A stretch of 64,000 nt of DNA from an uncultured Oscillospiraceae bacterium (GTDB lineage: Bacteria > Bacillota > Clostridia > Oscillospirales > Oscillospiraceae). Of the stretch, positions 1 to 15,575 are shown one piece after another. Position numbers and translations under genes: made by a program. The DNA lies in assembly GCA_910588105.1 (NCBI GenBank), contig CAJUQD010000002.1, positions 30,509-94,508 on the forward strand. Reading direction: 5' to 3'. The stretch's first letter is position 1. Each line of letters begins with the position of its first letter. The notes under the pieces are model-generated. The model saw nothing but the letters and a program-made list of their open reading frames with translations, was not told the DNA's origin and did not search any database.

Positions 1-629
1 AAAAGCCTGCGGGAGACTGTTTTGTCACTGAAATAGATGGCCCGGCAGAAGGCTTTGCGTAAAAGCAAGAACAATCCGTGAAGCGGCGTCCTACCTGCCG
101 CTGAAGTCTCTTGAGGTTGCCCGGCATCTCATCCAGGTACTCGGCCTCCAAATAATTCTGTAGGAACTCATAGCCGAAACGTCATGTCCTGTCCAGGCGG
201 TATCTCAGCCCAGAAAGAGCATTACAAAGTGAAGGATGGTTTTTATCATCAACAAAAATGTCCCCAAACTTTGTACAAAATTTCGGGAAATAAAAGTTTG
301 GTTTTGGGCTTCAAAAGTTATGGCAGGAAGTTGAGGGCTACCAGAACACCAAGGAATGGCAAATAGACCAATTCATAAGCACCAAATGGAACAAGTTATC
401 TTGAAAACGCAAAAACCGCCCGCGACCTATTGGATCTTCAACAGGCTGCGGACGGTTTGAATGCAGGGGAGTTCGAGTCCCTCGCATAATTTCTCGATAC
501 GAAAAGTGTTTAATTGCCATGACTTTTGGCCAGATTTGCATCTCAGAAGTGTTATTTTGAAATTACGTCTCCTGTTTTTGGAAACCTGCTCATTTTCTTC
601 TTGCTTTTTGAGAAAACATTGGATTAAGG
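1..629. other. Decayed stretch with no intact gene
   Basis: No credible complete gene is visible. On the minus strand at about 95-178 a short open stretch reads FGYEFLQNYLEAEYLDEMPG and onward, with protein-like composition but no start or continuation, so it looks like a gene fragment of unknown family. At about 412-460 a long imperfect hairpin (AAACCG...CGGTTT arms) occurs. It is followed at 466-483 by a tRNA T-arm-like sequence, GGGGAGTTCGAGTCCCTC, without a convincing cloverleaf. I read the stretch as remnants of a former insertion beside a tRNA gene. Confidence 0.35.
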
Positions 630-667
630 CGCAAAAAATCCGCACAAAGGTGCGGATTTTTTGCGTG
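629..667 (-). terminator. Rho-independent terminator, bidirectional
   Basis: Inverted repeat GCAAAAAATCCGCAC / GTGCGGATTTTTTGC with a short AAAG loop and A/T runs on both sides. It lies just downstream of the minus-strand tRNA-Ala. Confidence 0.8.
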
Positions 668-689
668 CATCTTTTTTGTCAATGCAACT

Positions 690-765
690 TGGTGGACGAT
701 ATGGGGATCGAACCCACGACCTCAGCGTTGCGAACGCTGCGCTCTCCCAGCTGAGCTAATCGCCC
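690..765 (-). tRNA. tRNA-Ala, anticodon CGC
   Basis: A complete cloverleaf reads on the minus strand: acceptor GGGCGAT/ATCGTCC, D-arm GCTC...GAGC, anticodon stem CAGCG/CGCTG with loop TTCGCAA (anticodon CGC, codon GCG), T-arm GTGGG TTCGATC CCCAT, and an encoded CCA. A strong hairpin terminator follows. Confidence 0.95.
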
Positions 766-1031
766 GTATGGGTGGCACCTGAGCTACGTGCCACATTTTG
801 TAAAATTACCTTTTATGCGATGTGAACCGAATGGCAACTATCTGAGTTATGCTTCCGAAATGTGGGGCACATAACTGGCCCATGTGCACTCCCAGCTGAG
901 CTGCAACCCCAAGGAACTGGCAACGGATTTATTATACCAGAAAAAATAGATTTGTAAAGAGTAAATTTCCATTCTTTCCGATATTTTTAGGGCCCCGCCC
1001 GCAGCGGGGCCCTCGGTCTGTCTTCCCTGCT

Positions 1032-2696
1032 TCAACCCCTGCCCCGGCCCTCCGCTGTGGCCTCCGGGGTATTGGCGTAGTCCCATTGGTGGCCGCTGTC
1101 CGCCATGAAATCGCTGGTGACGTTGAAATAAATCCAGTCCTCCGGCTGGCTGCGGCCGCTATTCTCCCCCACATCCCAGGTCACGTCCAGGCAGTACCAT
1201 TCCCCATCCAGCCGCACCATGTTCCAGGCGTGATCCGATCGGCTGTTATGAGACGCCCCCACCACCGTGACACATTCCACCCCGGCCAGATCCATCAGCA
1301 GCTGGAACGTCGCGGCAAAGCCCAGGCAAACCGCCTTGCGCTCCACCAACCCGCCATGGGGGGTAAAGGATTCCCGGGTCGTCTCCTCCATCCAATCCTC
1401 AAGGGTCCAATCGTAGCCCACATTGTCAATCATCCAGCCGTAGACGGCACGCTCCTTCTCATAGCCGCTCATGCCGTCCTCCAGCACCTCGCCCAGCACC
1501 TTTTCCGCCCCGTCGTAGATCTCCCTGTCGTATTCGGACAGCCCGGAGGGGTCGCCCAGCTCCCACGCAGCGCGGATCGCCGACGTATCGTACAGGGACA
1601 TATCGACCCGATTGGGCGGGGTAAACAGGCAGCGGTCCGGATAGTCGGGGTCGGCCTCCGAATAACGGTACTGGAACGAAAAGCTGAGCCCCATGGCGCC
1701 CACCGCTTCAGAGCAGGCCGCCATGGCTCCCGCCCTGTCCTTACAGGCCAGCAGCAAAACATAGTACTGCGTCCCATCCGCCGCCTCGCCCACAATGGCC
1801 TCGTGGAGCAGCCGCGCCTGAATGCTGACAGGGTTAAACTGGGCCTCCCTTCTGTTCAAATAGTCTGTCAGGTAGTCCTTTATCTCCCAAACCACAGTCC
1901 CTTCCCCGGGGACGCGCATCACCGCCACCTCAAAAGCCGTCGCCTCGTCCCGGGCGATGGCGCACTCCTCCCACCGCTCCGGGGCCAGTCCATAGGCGTC
2001 TGTCACATAGGCGTTCAGCTTGTCCGAATCGCCGTCGTCCAGCAGCTTCAGCTTCGCCCCCGGCATCTCCTGGCTGGACACCACCAGATCCCGCAGGGCC
2101 TTCACATCGACGGCCGGCTGGGCAGAGGGCTCCAGCTCCGGCGGTAAAACGATTTCTCCGTCCAGGAGCTTCCCCACCGCCGCGCCGGCCCCCTTGGGGT
2201 CGGGGCAGATGAACAGGACGGCATAGGGCCCGCGCTGCAAAACCTCCCCGTTGGCCGCCATGTCCGCCTCCGCCGGGGCGTAGCCGGTGAAATCCCCCTG
2301 GCGGAGGGAGATGTAGTCCTTGAACGCGGCGGCGGCCCGGACGGCGGCAGCGTCGTCCGCCATCTGCACCACCGCCAGCTCAAAGGAGGAGGCCCCCTTG
2401 CCCCGGATCACCGCCATATCCTCCCAGGCATCCTCCAGCTGGTAGGCGTTCCGGGCGTAAGTTTCCAGCAATTCCCGGCTCTCCTTGGCGTACAGGCCCT
2501 CCAGACCATCCTCATCCCTCCGGCCGCAGTAGTCAAAGGCCGTGCTGATCAGATCGACGGCGGATAGAACGGGGACATCCCCATCCTGAACGACGGGCCC
2601 CGAGGGCGACGGCGCGTCCCCCTGGCAGCCGGGCAGCATCCCCAGCAGCAGCGCGCAGGACAGCAGGACAGCAAACATTCGTTTCACATGAAGCAC
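1032..2696 (-). CDS. Lipoprotein with DUF4358-like repeats and a transglutaminase-like domain
   Basis: 554 aa. The N-terminus (MLHVKRMFAVLLSCALLLGM then LPGCQG) is a lipoprotein signal peptide, so the protein should be anchored on the outer face of the membrane. Two similar segments of about 130 residues follow (near 45-180 and 190-340), each with a FELAVV/FEVAVM core and a YISLR/YLNRR element. They resemble DUF4358, a family common in Clostridia. The C-terminal 170 residues are transglutaminase/protease-like: Cys in KAVCLGFAATFQLL, His in RSDHAWNMV and Asp in YCLDVTWD form the expected triad. A wall- or peptide-directed role is likely but the substrate is unknown. The start is supported by an AAAAGGAGTG ribosome site eight bases upstream. 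Confidence 0.8.
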   Translation of the reverse strand: MLHVKRMFAVLLSCALLLGMLPGCQGDAPSPSGPVVQDGDVPVLSAVDLISTAFDYCGRRDEDGLEGLYAKESRELLETYARNAYQLEDAWEDMAVIRGKGASSFELAVVQMADDAAAVRAAAAFKDYISLRQGDFTGYAPAEADMAANGEVLQRGPYAVLFICPDPKGAGAAVGKLLDGEIVLPPELEPSAQPAVDVKALRDLVVSSQEMPGAKLKLLDDGDSDKLNAYVTDAYGLAPERWEECAIARDEATAFEVAVMRVPGEGTVVWEIKDYLTDYLNRREAQFNPVSIQARLLHEAIVGEAADGTQYYVLLLACKDRAGAMAACSEAVGAMGLSFSFQYRYSEADPDYPDRCLFTPPNRVDMSLYDTSAIRAAWELGDPSGLSEYDREIYDGAEKVLGEVLEDGMSGYEKERAVYGWMIDNVGYDWTLEDWMEETTRESFTPHGGLVERKAVCLGFAATFQLLMDLAGVECVTVVGASHNSRSDHAWNMVRLDGEWYCLDVTWDVGENSGRSQPEDWIYFNVTSDFMADSGHQWDYANTPEATAEGRGRG

Positions 2697-2708
2697 TCCT
2701 TTTAAAAA

Positions 2709-2736
2709 GGCGCCGGCCTATGGCCGGCGCCTCCCT
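2709..2736 (-). terminator. Terminator of the IreB-family gene
   Basis: Perfect stem GGCGCCGGCC / GGCCGGCGCC around a TAT loop, followed on the minus strand by a T run. It separates the IreB-family gene from the lipoprotein gene downstream. Confidence 0.85.
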
Positions 2737-2737
2737 G

Positions 2738-2992
2738 TCATTTTTCGTGGAGATAGCTCTTCAGCAGCACCTGGAGCAGCTCATCCCGATCCAGCTGGCG
2801 GATCAGCGTGCGGGCGTTGTTGTGGTTGGTGATATAGGTGGGATCCTCGCTGAGGATATAGCCCACAATTTGATTGATGGGGTTATAACCCTTCTCCCGC
2901 AGGGAGTTGTAGACGGAGGACAAAATCGCGCGGATTTCTTCATCTTTGTTCAAATTGACGCTGAATTTACGTGTATAGTCCATGTCGTTCAA
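2738..2992 (-). CDS. ireB: IreB family regulatory phosphoprotein (UPF0297)
   Basis: About 84 aa. The block KGYNPINQIVGYILSEDPTY followed by NARTLIRQLDRDELL is diagnostic of UPF0297/IreB. In Enterococcus IreB is a small cytoplasmic protein phosphorylated by the PASTA kinase IreK and linked to envelope stress; here the role is inferred from family only. The longest frame begins with GTG at 3001, but the AAAAGGGGG ribosome site abuts that codon. A TTG at 2992 lies eight bases from it and is the better start; ATG at 2983 is the other option. The family usually lies beside alaS/ruvX; here it is a single gene with its own terminator. Confidence 0.88.
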   Translation of the reverse strand: MNDMDYTRKFSVNLNKDEEIRAILSSVYNSLREKGYNPINQIVGYILSEDPTYITNHNNARTLIRQLDRDELLQVLLKSYLHEK

Positions 2993-3077
2993 CGGGCGCA
3001 CCCCCTTTTGTCACTACGGTTATTTTATCCCAGATGGGGCCAAATGTAAAGAGGTAAAATAATAATTTTCCATAAAA

Positions 3078-3115
3078 TGCCCCAGCCGCCCGGCGTTTTA
3101 GCCGGACGGCTGGAA
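3078..3115 (-). terminator. Hairpin downstream of the NlpC/P60 gene
   Basis: Imperfect stem CCAGCCG-CCGGC / GCCGG-CGGCTGG with a GTTTTA loop just after the stop of the minus-strand hydrolase gene. The T tract is weak (GGGGCATTTTATGG), so this is a probable rather than certain terminator. Confidence 0.55.
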
Positions 3116-3130
3116 GATACTGGTATGTAA

Positions 3131-4051
3131 TCAGCCGATGCGCTTGGCCCCCACGATATAGGGGGCGTAGTAGCCGTAAATGCTGTCATACTGCACCCTG
3201 TAGGATGTGGTGGAGGCATGGATAAACTGGCCGTCCCCCACATACATGCCCACATGGGTGGTGGGCAGTGTGCCGCCGGAACTGTCAAAGCGGCGGTCAA
3301 AGAAGAAAATCAGGTCGCCGGGTTGCATAGCGTCGGTAGATACAAAATAGCCGCTGTTATAATACTGGCTGGAGGAACCCCGGGCAATGGGATGGCCCAA
3401 CTGCTTATATATGTAGTACATAAGCCCGGAACAGTCGAAGCTGCTGGGGCCGCGCCCGCCGGAGACATACCGGCAACCCAACAGGCTCTTGGCCATGGCC
3501 GCAGCGGCAGCGCCCAATTCGCTGGAACCCTCAAAATCGGCACCCACCAGGGTGATGTACTCGGCAGACACGTAGCCGCCGTCAACCTGATACCAACCGT
3601 TGCCCAGGTCGGACAGGATGTCCACCACCATGCCCGCCTTCAGGGTACCCACCTTCTCGCTCTCGGTGCTGGCCTCCCCCCGGATGTTAAGCACATCTGC
3701 GGTGACCAGACCCCTCTGCTGCTCAGGCTCCTCCGCCAAGGGGGTGGGCTTGGCCTCAATCACAGTGCCGTTGGCCAGAGTAATCCTCAGCCACTCACCG
3801 AACATGTAGCCCACCTTGCCGCCGTATGTAACCTTATACCAGCCATCACCCACATCTTCTTCCACGGTGACCTCGGCGCCCTTGGGCGCCATGTCCAAGG
3901 TCTCGGAATCCGTGCCCGCCTCGCTGCGCAGACGCAAGCTGTCGGCGGTGACGGCGGCGCTGCCGATGGAGGCAAACGCTACACCGGTGCACATGGCAAG
4001 GGCAAGGCCGATGGCGGTCAAAAACCTGACCAGCTTCACTTTGAAATTCAT
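3131..4051 (-). CDS. Secreted SH3b-SH3b-NlpC/P60 peptidoglycan hydrolase
   Basis: 306 aa. A signal peptide (residues 1-28, MNFKVKLVRFLTAIGLALAM, cleaved near AFA-SIG) is followed by two bacterial SH3 domains (about 33-92 and 114-170; both contain the LRLR/LNIR...GWY pattern). An NlpC/P60 domain (about 180-306) follows, with catalytic Cys207 in FDCSGL, His266 in THVGMY and His278 in FIHAST. Family members cut the D-gamma-Glu-diamino acid bond of wall peptides. All catalytic residues are present and the length is normal. The role is probably cell separation or wall turnover. Confidence 0.92.
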   Translation of the reverse strand: MNFKVKLVRFLTAIGLALAMCTGVAFASIGSAAVTADSLRLRSEAGTDSETLDMAPKGAEVTVEEDVGDGWYKVTYGGKVGYMFGEWLRITLANGTVIEAKPTPLAEEPEQQRGLVTADVLNIRGEASTESEKVGTLKAGMVVDILSDLGNGWYQVDGGYVSAEYITLVGADFEGSSELGAAAAAMAKSLLGCRYVSGGRGPSSFDCSGLMYYIYKQLGHPIARGSSSQYYNSGYFVSTDAMQPGDLIFFFDRRFDSSGGTLPTTHVGMYVGDGQFIHASTTSYRVQYDSIYGYYAPYIVGAKRIG

Positions 4052-4091
4052 GGGACTCTACCTCCACAGTATTTTCTTTGGTATAGGCCGG

Positions 4092-4382
4092 TCACTTGCC
4101 CGCCAGCGCACGCATGAGCCAGATGGAGCCCATGTCGATGGCGGAAAACAGGTCGGGCAGGTCGCTCTTTTTTACCACCCGGTCCCTGCTCTTCAGGTCG
4201 GGGTCAGTAAGCTGGAGCTGCAGGTGAACCTTGCTGGCAAGCTCCAGGGAGCCGTCCTTCTCGGTGTTCACCACCTGGATCATGACGATGTACTTGTCGG
4301 CCATGGAACCGTAGTAGATCAGGTTGTCCTTGCGGCGAAGCGGGTGGCCTTTGTAGGTCAGGATGCCGGATTTTTCAGCCAT
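4092..4382 (-). CDS. Conserved hypothetical protein
   Basis: 96 aa, no signal peptide or membrane segment. It reads MAEKSGILTYKGHPLRRKDN then IYYGSMADKYIVMIQVV, a beta-rich pattern I do not recognise as a named domain. GAGGAGGCACCC precedes the ATG. The promoter and a striking set of short direct repeats lie upstream (4401-4464). It is probably a small cytoplasmic protein specific to this bacterial family; no function is assigned. Confidence 0.7.
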   Translation of the reverse strand: MAEKSGILTYKGHPLRRKDNLIYYGSMADKYIVMIQVVNTEKDGSLELASKVHLQLQLTDPDLKSRDRVVKKSDLPDLFSAIDMGSIWLMRALAGK

Positions 4383-4400
4383 GGGTGCCTCCTCAAAAAG

Positions 4401-4464
4401 TTGTAACTGTTTGTAACTGAATTGTAACTATTGCTATTGTAACCCCTGAAGCGCCCATTGTCAA
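4401..4464 (-). promoter_or_regulatory. Promoter with four helically phased TTGTAACT repeats
   Basis: On the minus strand TTGACA (4459-4464), a 17-base spacer and TACAAT (4436-4441) form a near-consensus sigma-A promoter for the 96-aa gene. Four copies of TTGTAAC[T/C] on the plus strand, at 4401, 4411, 4422 and 4437, run through the -10 and initially transcribed region at 10-15 bp steps, mostly one helical turn. This looks like a repeated operator. Confidence 0.7.
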
Positions 4465-4494
4465 CAGGAAGTTGGACAAAATTTTCTGGAAAAA

Positions 4495-4542
4495 CAAAAA
4501 CCTGCCTGGCTCGCCGGAAAACGGCAGCGCGGGCAGGTTTGT
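4495..4542 (-). terminator. Terminator of the DUF1294 gene
   Basis: Long hairpin with AAACCTGCC / GGCAGGTTT outer arms and an inner GCCG/CGGC pairing, followed on the minus strand by TTTTGTTTTTCC. Confidence 0.75.
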
Positions 4543-4550
4543 TATGGCGA

Positions 4551-4838
4551 TTAGCGCCCCGGCCCCCACAAGGCGGCCCAGGCCAAAAGCGCAGCCTGGG
4601 CGCACAGGGCCAGGGGGATCAAAAACCGGAACAAGGGCTTGCGGGTCTTGTGGCGGAACACCTCCATGCCCAGCAGCCCCCCGATTGCGCCCCCCAGCAA
4701 GGCGCAGCCCAGCAGCGCCGCCTCAGGAATGCGGCGGCGGTGGGTTTTTGCCAACAGCTTGTCCCACCCAAACAGGACAAAGGCCAGGACGCTGGTCACC
4801 CCCAGCCAGATGAGGAGCAGATAGACGGTCTCTCTCAT
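4551..4838 (-). CDS. DUF1294 family membrane protein
   Basis: 95 aa with three hydrophobic segments (about 4-22, 40-58 and 72-92). The family signature is clear: FGWDKLLAKTHRRRIPEAAL, then LLGGAIGGLLGM, then FRHKTRKPLFRF. DUF1294 proteins are small inner-membrane proteins of unknown function; some are fused to cold-shock domains, but this one is not. GAAAGGAACC precedes the ATG. It is divergent from rpoB. Confidence 0.85.
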   Translation of the reverse strand: MRETVYLLLIWLGVTSVLAFVLFGWDKLLAKTHRRRIPEAALLGCALLGGAIGGLLGMEVFRHKTRKPLFRFLIPLALCAQAALLAWAALWGPGR

Positions 4839-5000
4839 GGGCGGTTCCTTTCTCTTTATTATAATGTACGCTCACCGCCGCCAATGCGGCCGGCAGTACA
4901 GAGCAGCGCAAAAGCTCGTATGTTTCGCACCGCCTCAAGACCCCCTCCCCTGTCCCGCAGGGAAATTGATACAAAAATCGCCCCGGCACCAAAATTTCTC

Positions 5001-5029
5001 TTGACGCGGGGCGGCGGTTATGGTATCAT
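5001..5029 (+). promoter_or_regulatory. rpoBC promoter
   Basis: TTGACG (5001-5006), 17-base spacer, TATCAT (5024-5029). It lies 170 bases upstream of the rpoB start, leaving a long untranslated leader. No rplJ/rplL precedes it in this window, so rpoBC appears to be transcribed from here. Confidence 0.75.
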
Positions 5030-5200
5030 AAATTGCTTATGTGCACAACAGGCGAACGAATATCTTCCCCACCTAGTACTGCCAGTATAGCAGATGTGCA
5101 CAAAAAACGCAAGAGGGAATTTTCAACTCGTGACAACTGCCCCGGGCGTATCAATTATCCGCCGCCCGGAATCATCTACGAAGTGGAGCGTGAAGAGCAT

Positions 5201-8950
<3,750 letters not shown>

Positions 8951-8967
8951 GAAGGGAGGGTGAAATA

Positions 8968-12861
<3,894 letters not shown>

Positions 12862-12867
12862 GTGAAG

Positions 12868-12907
12868 AACCGGCCCCGCCCCTCTGGGGCGGGGCCGGTT
12901 TCCCTTT
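12868..12907 (+). terminator. rpoBC terminator
   Basis: Perfect 15-bp stem AACCGGCCCCGCCCC with a TCT loop, then TCCCTTT, seven bases after the rpoC stop. Confidence 0.92.
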
Positions 12908-12938
12908 GCCGGCAGGCAAAAAATTTTCTCTTCCCATC

Positions 12939-12967
12939 TTGTATCTTCCGCCGCTTTTCGGTATGAT
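12939..12967 (+). promoter_or_regulatory. Promoter of the UPF0597 gene
   Basis: TTGTAT (12939-12944), 17-base spacer, TATGAT (12962-12967), 35 bases upstream of the start codon. Confidence 0.65.
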
Positions 12968-13001
12968 ATATTTTTATAACAACATTTTGGGGTGACACAA
13001 T

Positions 13002-14297
13002 ATGGCGCTGTCAAACGAAACCTGCCGGCAGTATACCGCCATCCTCCACGAGGAGCTGGTCCCCGCCCTGGGCTGCACCGAGCCTATCGCCGTGGCCTAC
13101 GCCGCCGCCCGGGCCGCCCGGGAACTGGGCGGCCCCGCCCAGGAGGTGTCCATCTGCGTCAGCGGGAACATCATCAAAAACGTGAAGAGCGTGGTGGTCC
13201 CCAACACCGGCGGACTGCGGGGACTGGAGGCCGCGGCGGCGGCGGGCATCGTCGCCGGGGAGGCGGACCGGGAGCTGGAGGTCATCTCCAACGTCACCCC
13301 GGAACAGCGCCGGCGGATCGCCGCCTACCTGAAGCAGGCCCGCTTTGCCGTCAGCCGCTCCGGTTCCGGCCTCATTTTCGACATCGACATCACCCTCAAG
13401 GGGGCCGGGCATTCCGCCCGCTGCCGCATTGCCGGGCACCACACCCATGTGGTCCTGCTGGAGCGGGACGGCCATCCCCTCATTAACCAGCCCCCGGCGG
13501 AGGAACAACCCGAGGCCTATGCCACGGACCGGTCCCTGCTCAACGTGGCGGATATCGTCACCTTCGCCGATGAAACGCCGCTGGACGGCCTGCGGGAGCT
13601 GCTGGACCGGCAGGTCAGCTATAACATGGCCATCGCCCAGGCCGGGCTGGACCAGTCCTTCGGCGCGCGCATCGGCCAGATCCTGCTGGACGCCTACGGC
13701 GACACCGTGTCCAACCGGGCCAAAGCCCTGGCTGCCGCCGCCTCCGACGCCCGCATGAACGGCTGCGGCCTGCCCGTGGTCATCAACTCCGGCAGCGGGA
13801 ACCAGGGCATCACCGCCTCGGTGCCGGTGGTGGTTTACGCCCGAGAGCTGGGGGTGTCCCAGACCTCCCTGTACCGGGCGCTGATTGTGTCCAACCTCAT
13901 CACCATCCACCTGAAAACCGGCATAGGGCGGCTGTCCGCCTACTGCGGGGCCATCTCCGCCGGGTGCGGCGCGGGCAGCGGCGTGGCCTACCTCTACGGC
14001 GGCAGGCAGGACCGCATCGCCCACACCATCGTCAATGCCCTGGCCATCAACTCCGGCGTGATCTGCGACGGCGCAAAGTCCAGCTGTGCGGCCAAGATCG
14101 CCTCGGCTGTCGAGGCTGGGCTGCTGGGGATGCAGATGGCCCAACACGGCAGCGAGTTCGTGGGCGGCGATGGCATCGTTATCAAGGGCGTGGAGAACAC
14201 CATCCGCAATGTGGGGCGGCTGGCTCGGGAGGGCATGGCCCAGACCGACAAAAAGATCATCGACATCATGCTGGAGCCCTCGGGCGGCCAGCGCTGA
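13002..14297 (+). CDS. UPF0597 / L-cysteine desulfidase-like (serine dehydratase alpha-type) enzyme
   Basis: 431 aa, single gene. The protein matches the UPF0597/YhaM (CyuA) family: ALGCTEPIAVAYAAA near the N-terminus, CVSGNIIKNVKSVVVPNTGG, INSGSGNQGITASVPV, and a C-terminal half with CGAISAGCGAGSGVAYL and NSGVICDGAKSSCAAKIASA. The conserved cysteines (CGAISAGC and the later CDGAKSSC) are the expected ligands of a 4Fe-4S cluster. Relatives degrade L-cysteine to sulfide, ammonia and pyruvate; some annotations call them serine dehydratase-like. Its own promoter precedes it and a terminator follows. The GGGGTGACACA ribosome site supports the ATG. Confidence 0.85.
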   Translation: MALSNETCRQYTAILHEELVPALGCTEPIAVAYAAARAARELGGPAQEVSICVSGNIIKNVKSVVVPNTGGLRGLEAAAAAGIVAGEADRELEVISNVTPEQRRRIAAYLKQARFAVSRSGSGLIFDIDITLKGAGHSARCRIAGHHTHVVLLERDGHPLINQPPAEEQPEAYATDRSLLNVADIVTFADETPLDGLRELLDRQVSYNMAIAQAGLDQSFGARIGQILLDAYGDTVSNRAKALAAAASDARMNGCGLPVVINSGSGNQGITASVPVVVYARELGVSQTSLYRALIVSNLITIHLKTGIGRLSAYCGAISAGCGAGSGVAYLYGGRQDRIAHTIVNALAINSGVICDGAKSSCAAKIASAVEAGLLGMQMAQHGSEFVGGDGIVIKGVENTIRNVGRLAREGMAQTDKKIIDIMLEPSGGQR

Positions 14298-14301
14298 GCA
14301 C

Positions 14302-14346
14302 AAAAAAAGGGGAGGGCCGCCCGGTTGGGTGGTCCTCCCCCTTTTC
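14302..14346 (+). terminator. Terminator between convergent genes
   Basis: Hairpin with GGGGAGG-CC / GG-CCTCCCC arms flanked by A7 and CTTTT. It probably serves both the UPF0597 gene (plus) and the SASP gene (minus). Confidence 0.85.
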
Positions 14347-14375
14347 CGAATGATCCCGGCCAGGCCGGGGCACGA

Positions 14376-14579
14376 TTACTTCAGGCCGTTCTCGTAGGCC
14401 TCAATCATTTTCTTGACCATCTGGCCGCCCACGGAGCCGGCCTGCTTGCTGGTCAGATCGCCGTTGTAGCCCTGCTTCAGGTTGACGCCGACCTCGTTGG
14501 CCGCCTCCATCTTGAACTTGTCCATAGCCTCGCGGGCGCCGGGCACCACCAGACGGTTAGAATTATTCGTGTTAGACAT
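14376..14579 (-). CDS. Alpha/beta-type small acid-soluble spore protein
   Basis: 67 aa from the ATG at 14579 (MSNTNNSNRLVVPGAREAMD), with AAAGGAGAATACGG ahead of it. The SASP signatures are present: KFKMEAANEVGVNL, which overlaps the GPR protease site, and GDLTSKQAGSVGGQMVKKMI. Alpha/beta SASPs coat spore DNA, hold it in an A-like form and protect it from UV. Its presence is good evidence that the organism makes endospores. The open frame continues upstream, but without family similarity. Confidence 0.95.
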   Translation of the reverse strand: MSNTNNSNRLVVPGAREAMDKFKMEAANEVGVNLKQGYNGDLTSKQAGSVGGQMVKKMIEAYENGLK

Positions 14580-14780
14580 ATCCGTATTCTCCTTTTTGAA
14601 TCTTTGTTTGTCGGATCGGAATCCGAGCATAGTTTGAGCCATCCCGGTTTTTATATGCGAAACCCGTACTGGTAAGTTTAGGCGCTGTTTGAAAGCCGTT
14701 TGGGCATGGCGGTAATCTTCAAACAGGCCCTAGGCTTGCGCGGCCCGGATGCCGGGCGGTATGTCCAACACTTTTTTGTG

Positions 14781-15227
14781 TTATTCTTTGTGCTCCTCCA
14801 CATCGTCCAGCTGGTCCCGCCTGCGCTTATAGACCCCGCGCAATACCTCCAGCAGCACGAAACACACAGCAAACACAGCGGCCATGGGCAGCACAATCCC
14901 CCACGCCAGCTCCAGGCTGGCCGGCTTGCGCAGCACCAAAAACGCTCTGAGCGCATAAACGGCTCCCAGGGCCAATGCCGCCCCTGCGCTGAACACCACG
15001 TTTGTTTTTCTCGAAGGCTGATAACTCACCGACCACAGCCCGTTTTTCAGACATAGAACCGTGACGCAGCCGCCGGCAATGAGCAGCGCGGCCAGCTCCC
15101 CGGCAATCTCCCGGAAACCGGCGCCCATCAGCGCCTGCCCCACCACTATGGCGCACAGCGTCCAGAATGTAATCCAAAAGCTGTGCTCCTCCAATTTCAT
15201 CAGCTGGAGCTTCTGCATTTCGTCCAT
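14781..15227 (-). CDS. DUF6773-like membrane protein
   Basis: 148 aa from the ATG at 15227 (MDEMQKLQLMKLEEHSFWIT), preceded by AAAAAGGAGGCC. Four hydrophobic segments are visible (about 16-35, 41-58, 78-96 and 105-127), then a basic/acidic tail ending KRRRDQLDDVEEHKE. The N-terminal pattern resembles DUF6773, which typically pairs with a small XRE regulator. Here the regulator gene ends 16 bases upstream. Function is unknown; the pair may act as a membrane sensor and repressor. Confidence 0.72.
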   Translation of the reverse strand: MDEMQKLQLMKLEEHSFWITFWTLCAIVVGQALMGAGFREIAGELAALLIAGGCVTVLCLKNGLWSVSYQPSRKTNVVFSAGAALALGAVYALRAFLVLRKPASLELAWGIVLPMAAVFAVCFVLLEVLRGVYKRRRDQLDDVEEHKE

Positions 15228-15243
15228 TTTTTTGGCCTCCTTT

Positions 15244-15456
15244 TTACTGTTCATCGTCATTCTCCTCTCCGAACAGCTCGTCCAATGTTTTCCCCAACAC
15301 CTTACAAATTGCGCGGCAAAGCCTGATTGTGGGGTTATAATTCCCCTGTTCTATGGCGTTCATGGTCTGGCGCGACACGCCCACGGCATCTGCCAGCGCT
15401 TTTTGCGTCATGTCAAGCTCCGCTCTCGCGGATTTGATTTTGACATTTCGGGCCAT
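15244..15456 (-). CDS. XRE/Cro family transcriptional regulator
   Basis: 70 aa from the ATG at 15456, with TGGAGGTGATTCCT upstream. A single helix-turn-helix (residues about 12-62: RAELDMTQKALADAVGVSRQ followed by TMNAIEQGNYNPT) fills nearly the whole protein. It is of the YozG/YgzD small-regulator type. A near-consensus promoter lies just upstream, and the membrane protein gene follows in the same operon, so autoregulation of the pair is likely. Confidence 0.9.
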   Translation of the reverse strand: MARNVKIKSARAELDMTQKALADAVGVSRQTMNAIEQGNYNPTIRLCRAICKVLGKTLDELFGEENDDEQ

Positions 15457-15475
15457 AGGAATCACCTCCACCATT

Positions 15476-15504
15476 AGATTACTATATATTTTAATTTTTG
15501 TCAA
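15476..15504 (-). promoter_or_regulatory. Promoter of the XRE-membrane protein operon
   Basis: On the minus strand TTGACA (15499-15504), 17-base spacer, TAATCT (15476-15481), 20 bases upstream of the XRE start codon. Confidence 0.7.
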
Positions 15505-15533
15505 GTATATATTACATTTCTGTTGAAACAAAT

Positions 15534-15568
15534 GGGAGACCGCCCCGATACCGGGCACGGCCTCCCTC
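15534..15568 (-). terminator. Hairpin after glsA
   Basis: Imperfect inverted repeat GGGAGACCGCCCC / GGGCACGGCCTCCC immediately downstream of the minus-strand glutaminase gene. Confidence 0.6.
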
Positions 15569-15575
15569 TCTAGCC

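Noticed and set aside
1086..2147. 353-codon plus-strand frame opposite the transglutaminase-like lipoprotein
   Set aside because: Shadow frame; the minus-strand frame has a signal peptide, a catalytic triad and a ribosome site.
5033..5200. N-terminal extension of rpoB
   Set aside because: No similarity to RpoB, lies immediately after the -10 box, and MARAVKDVWYGKTKRKSF is a better start.
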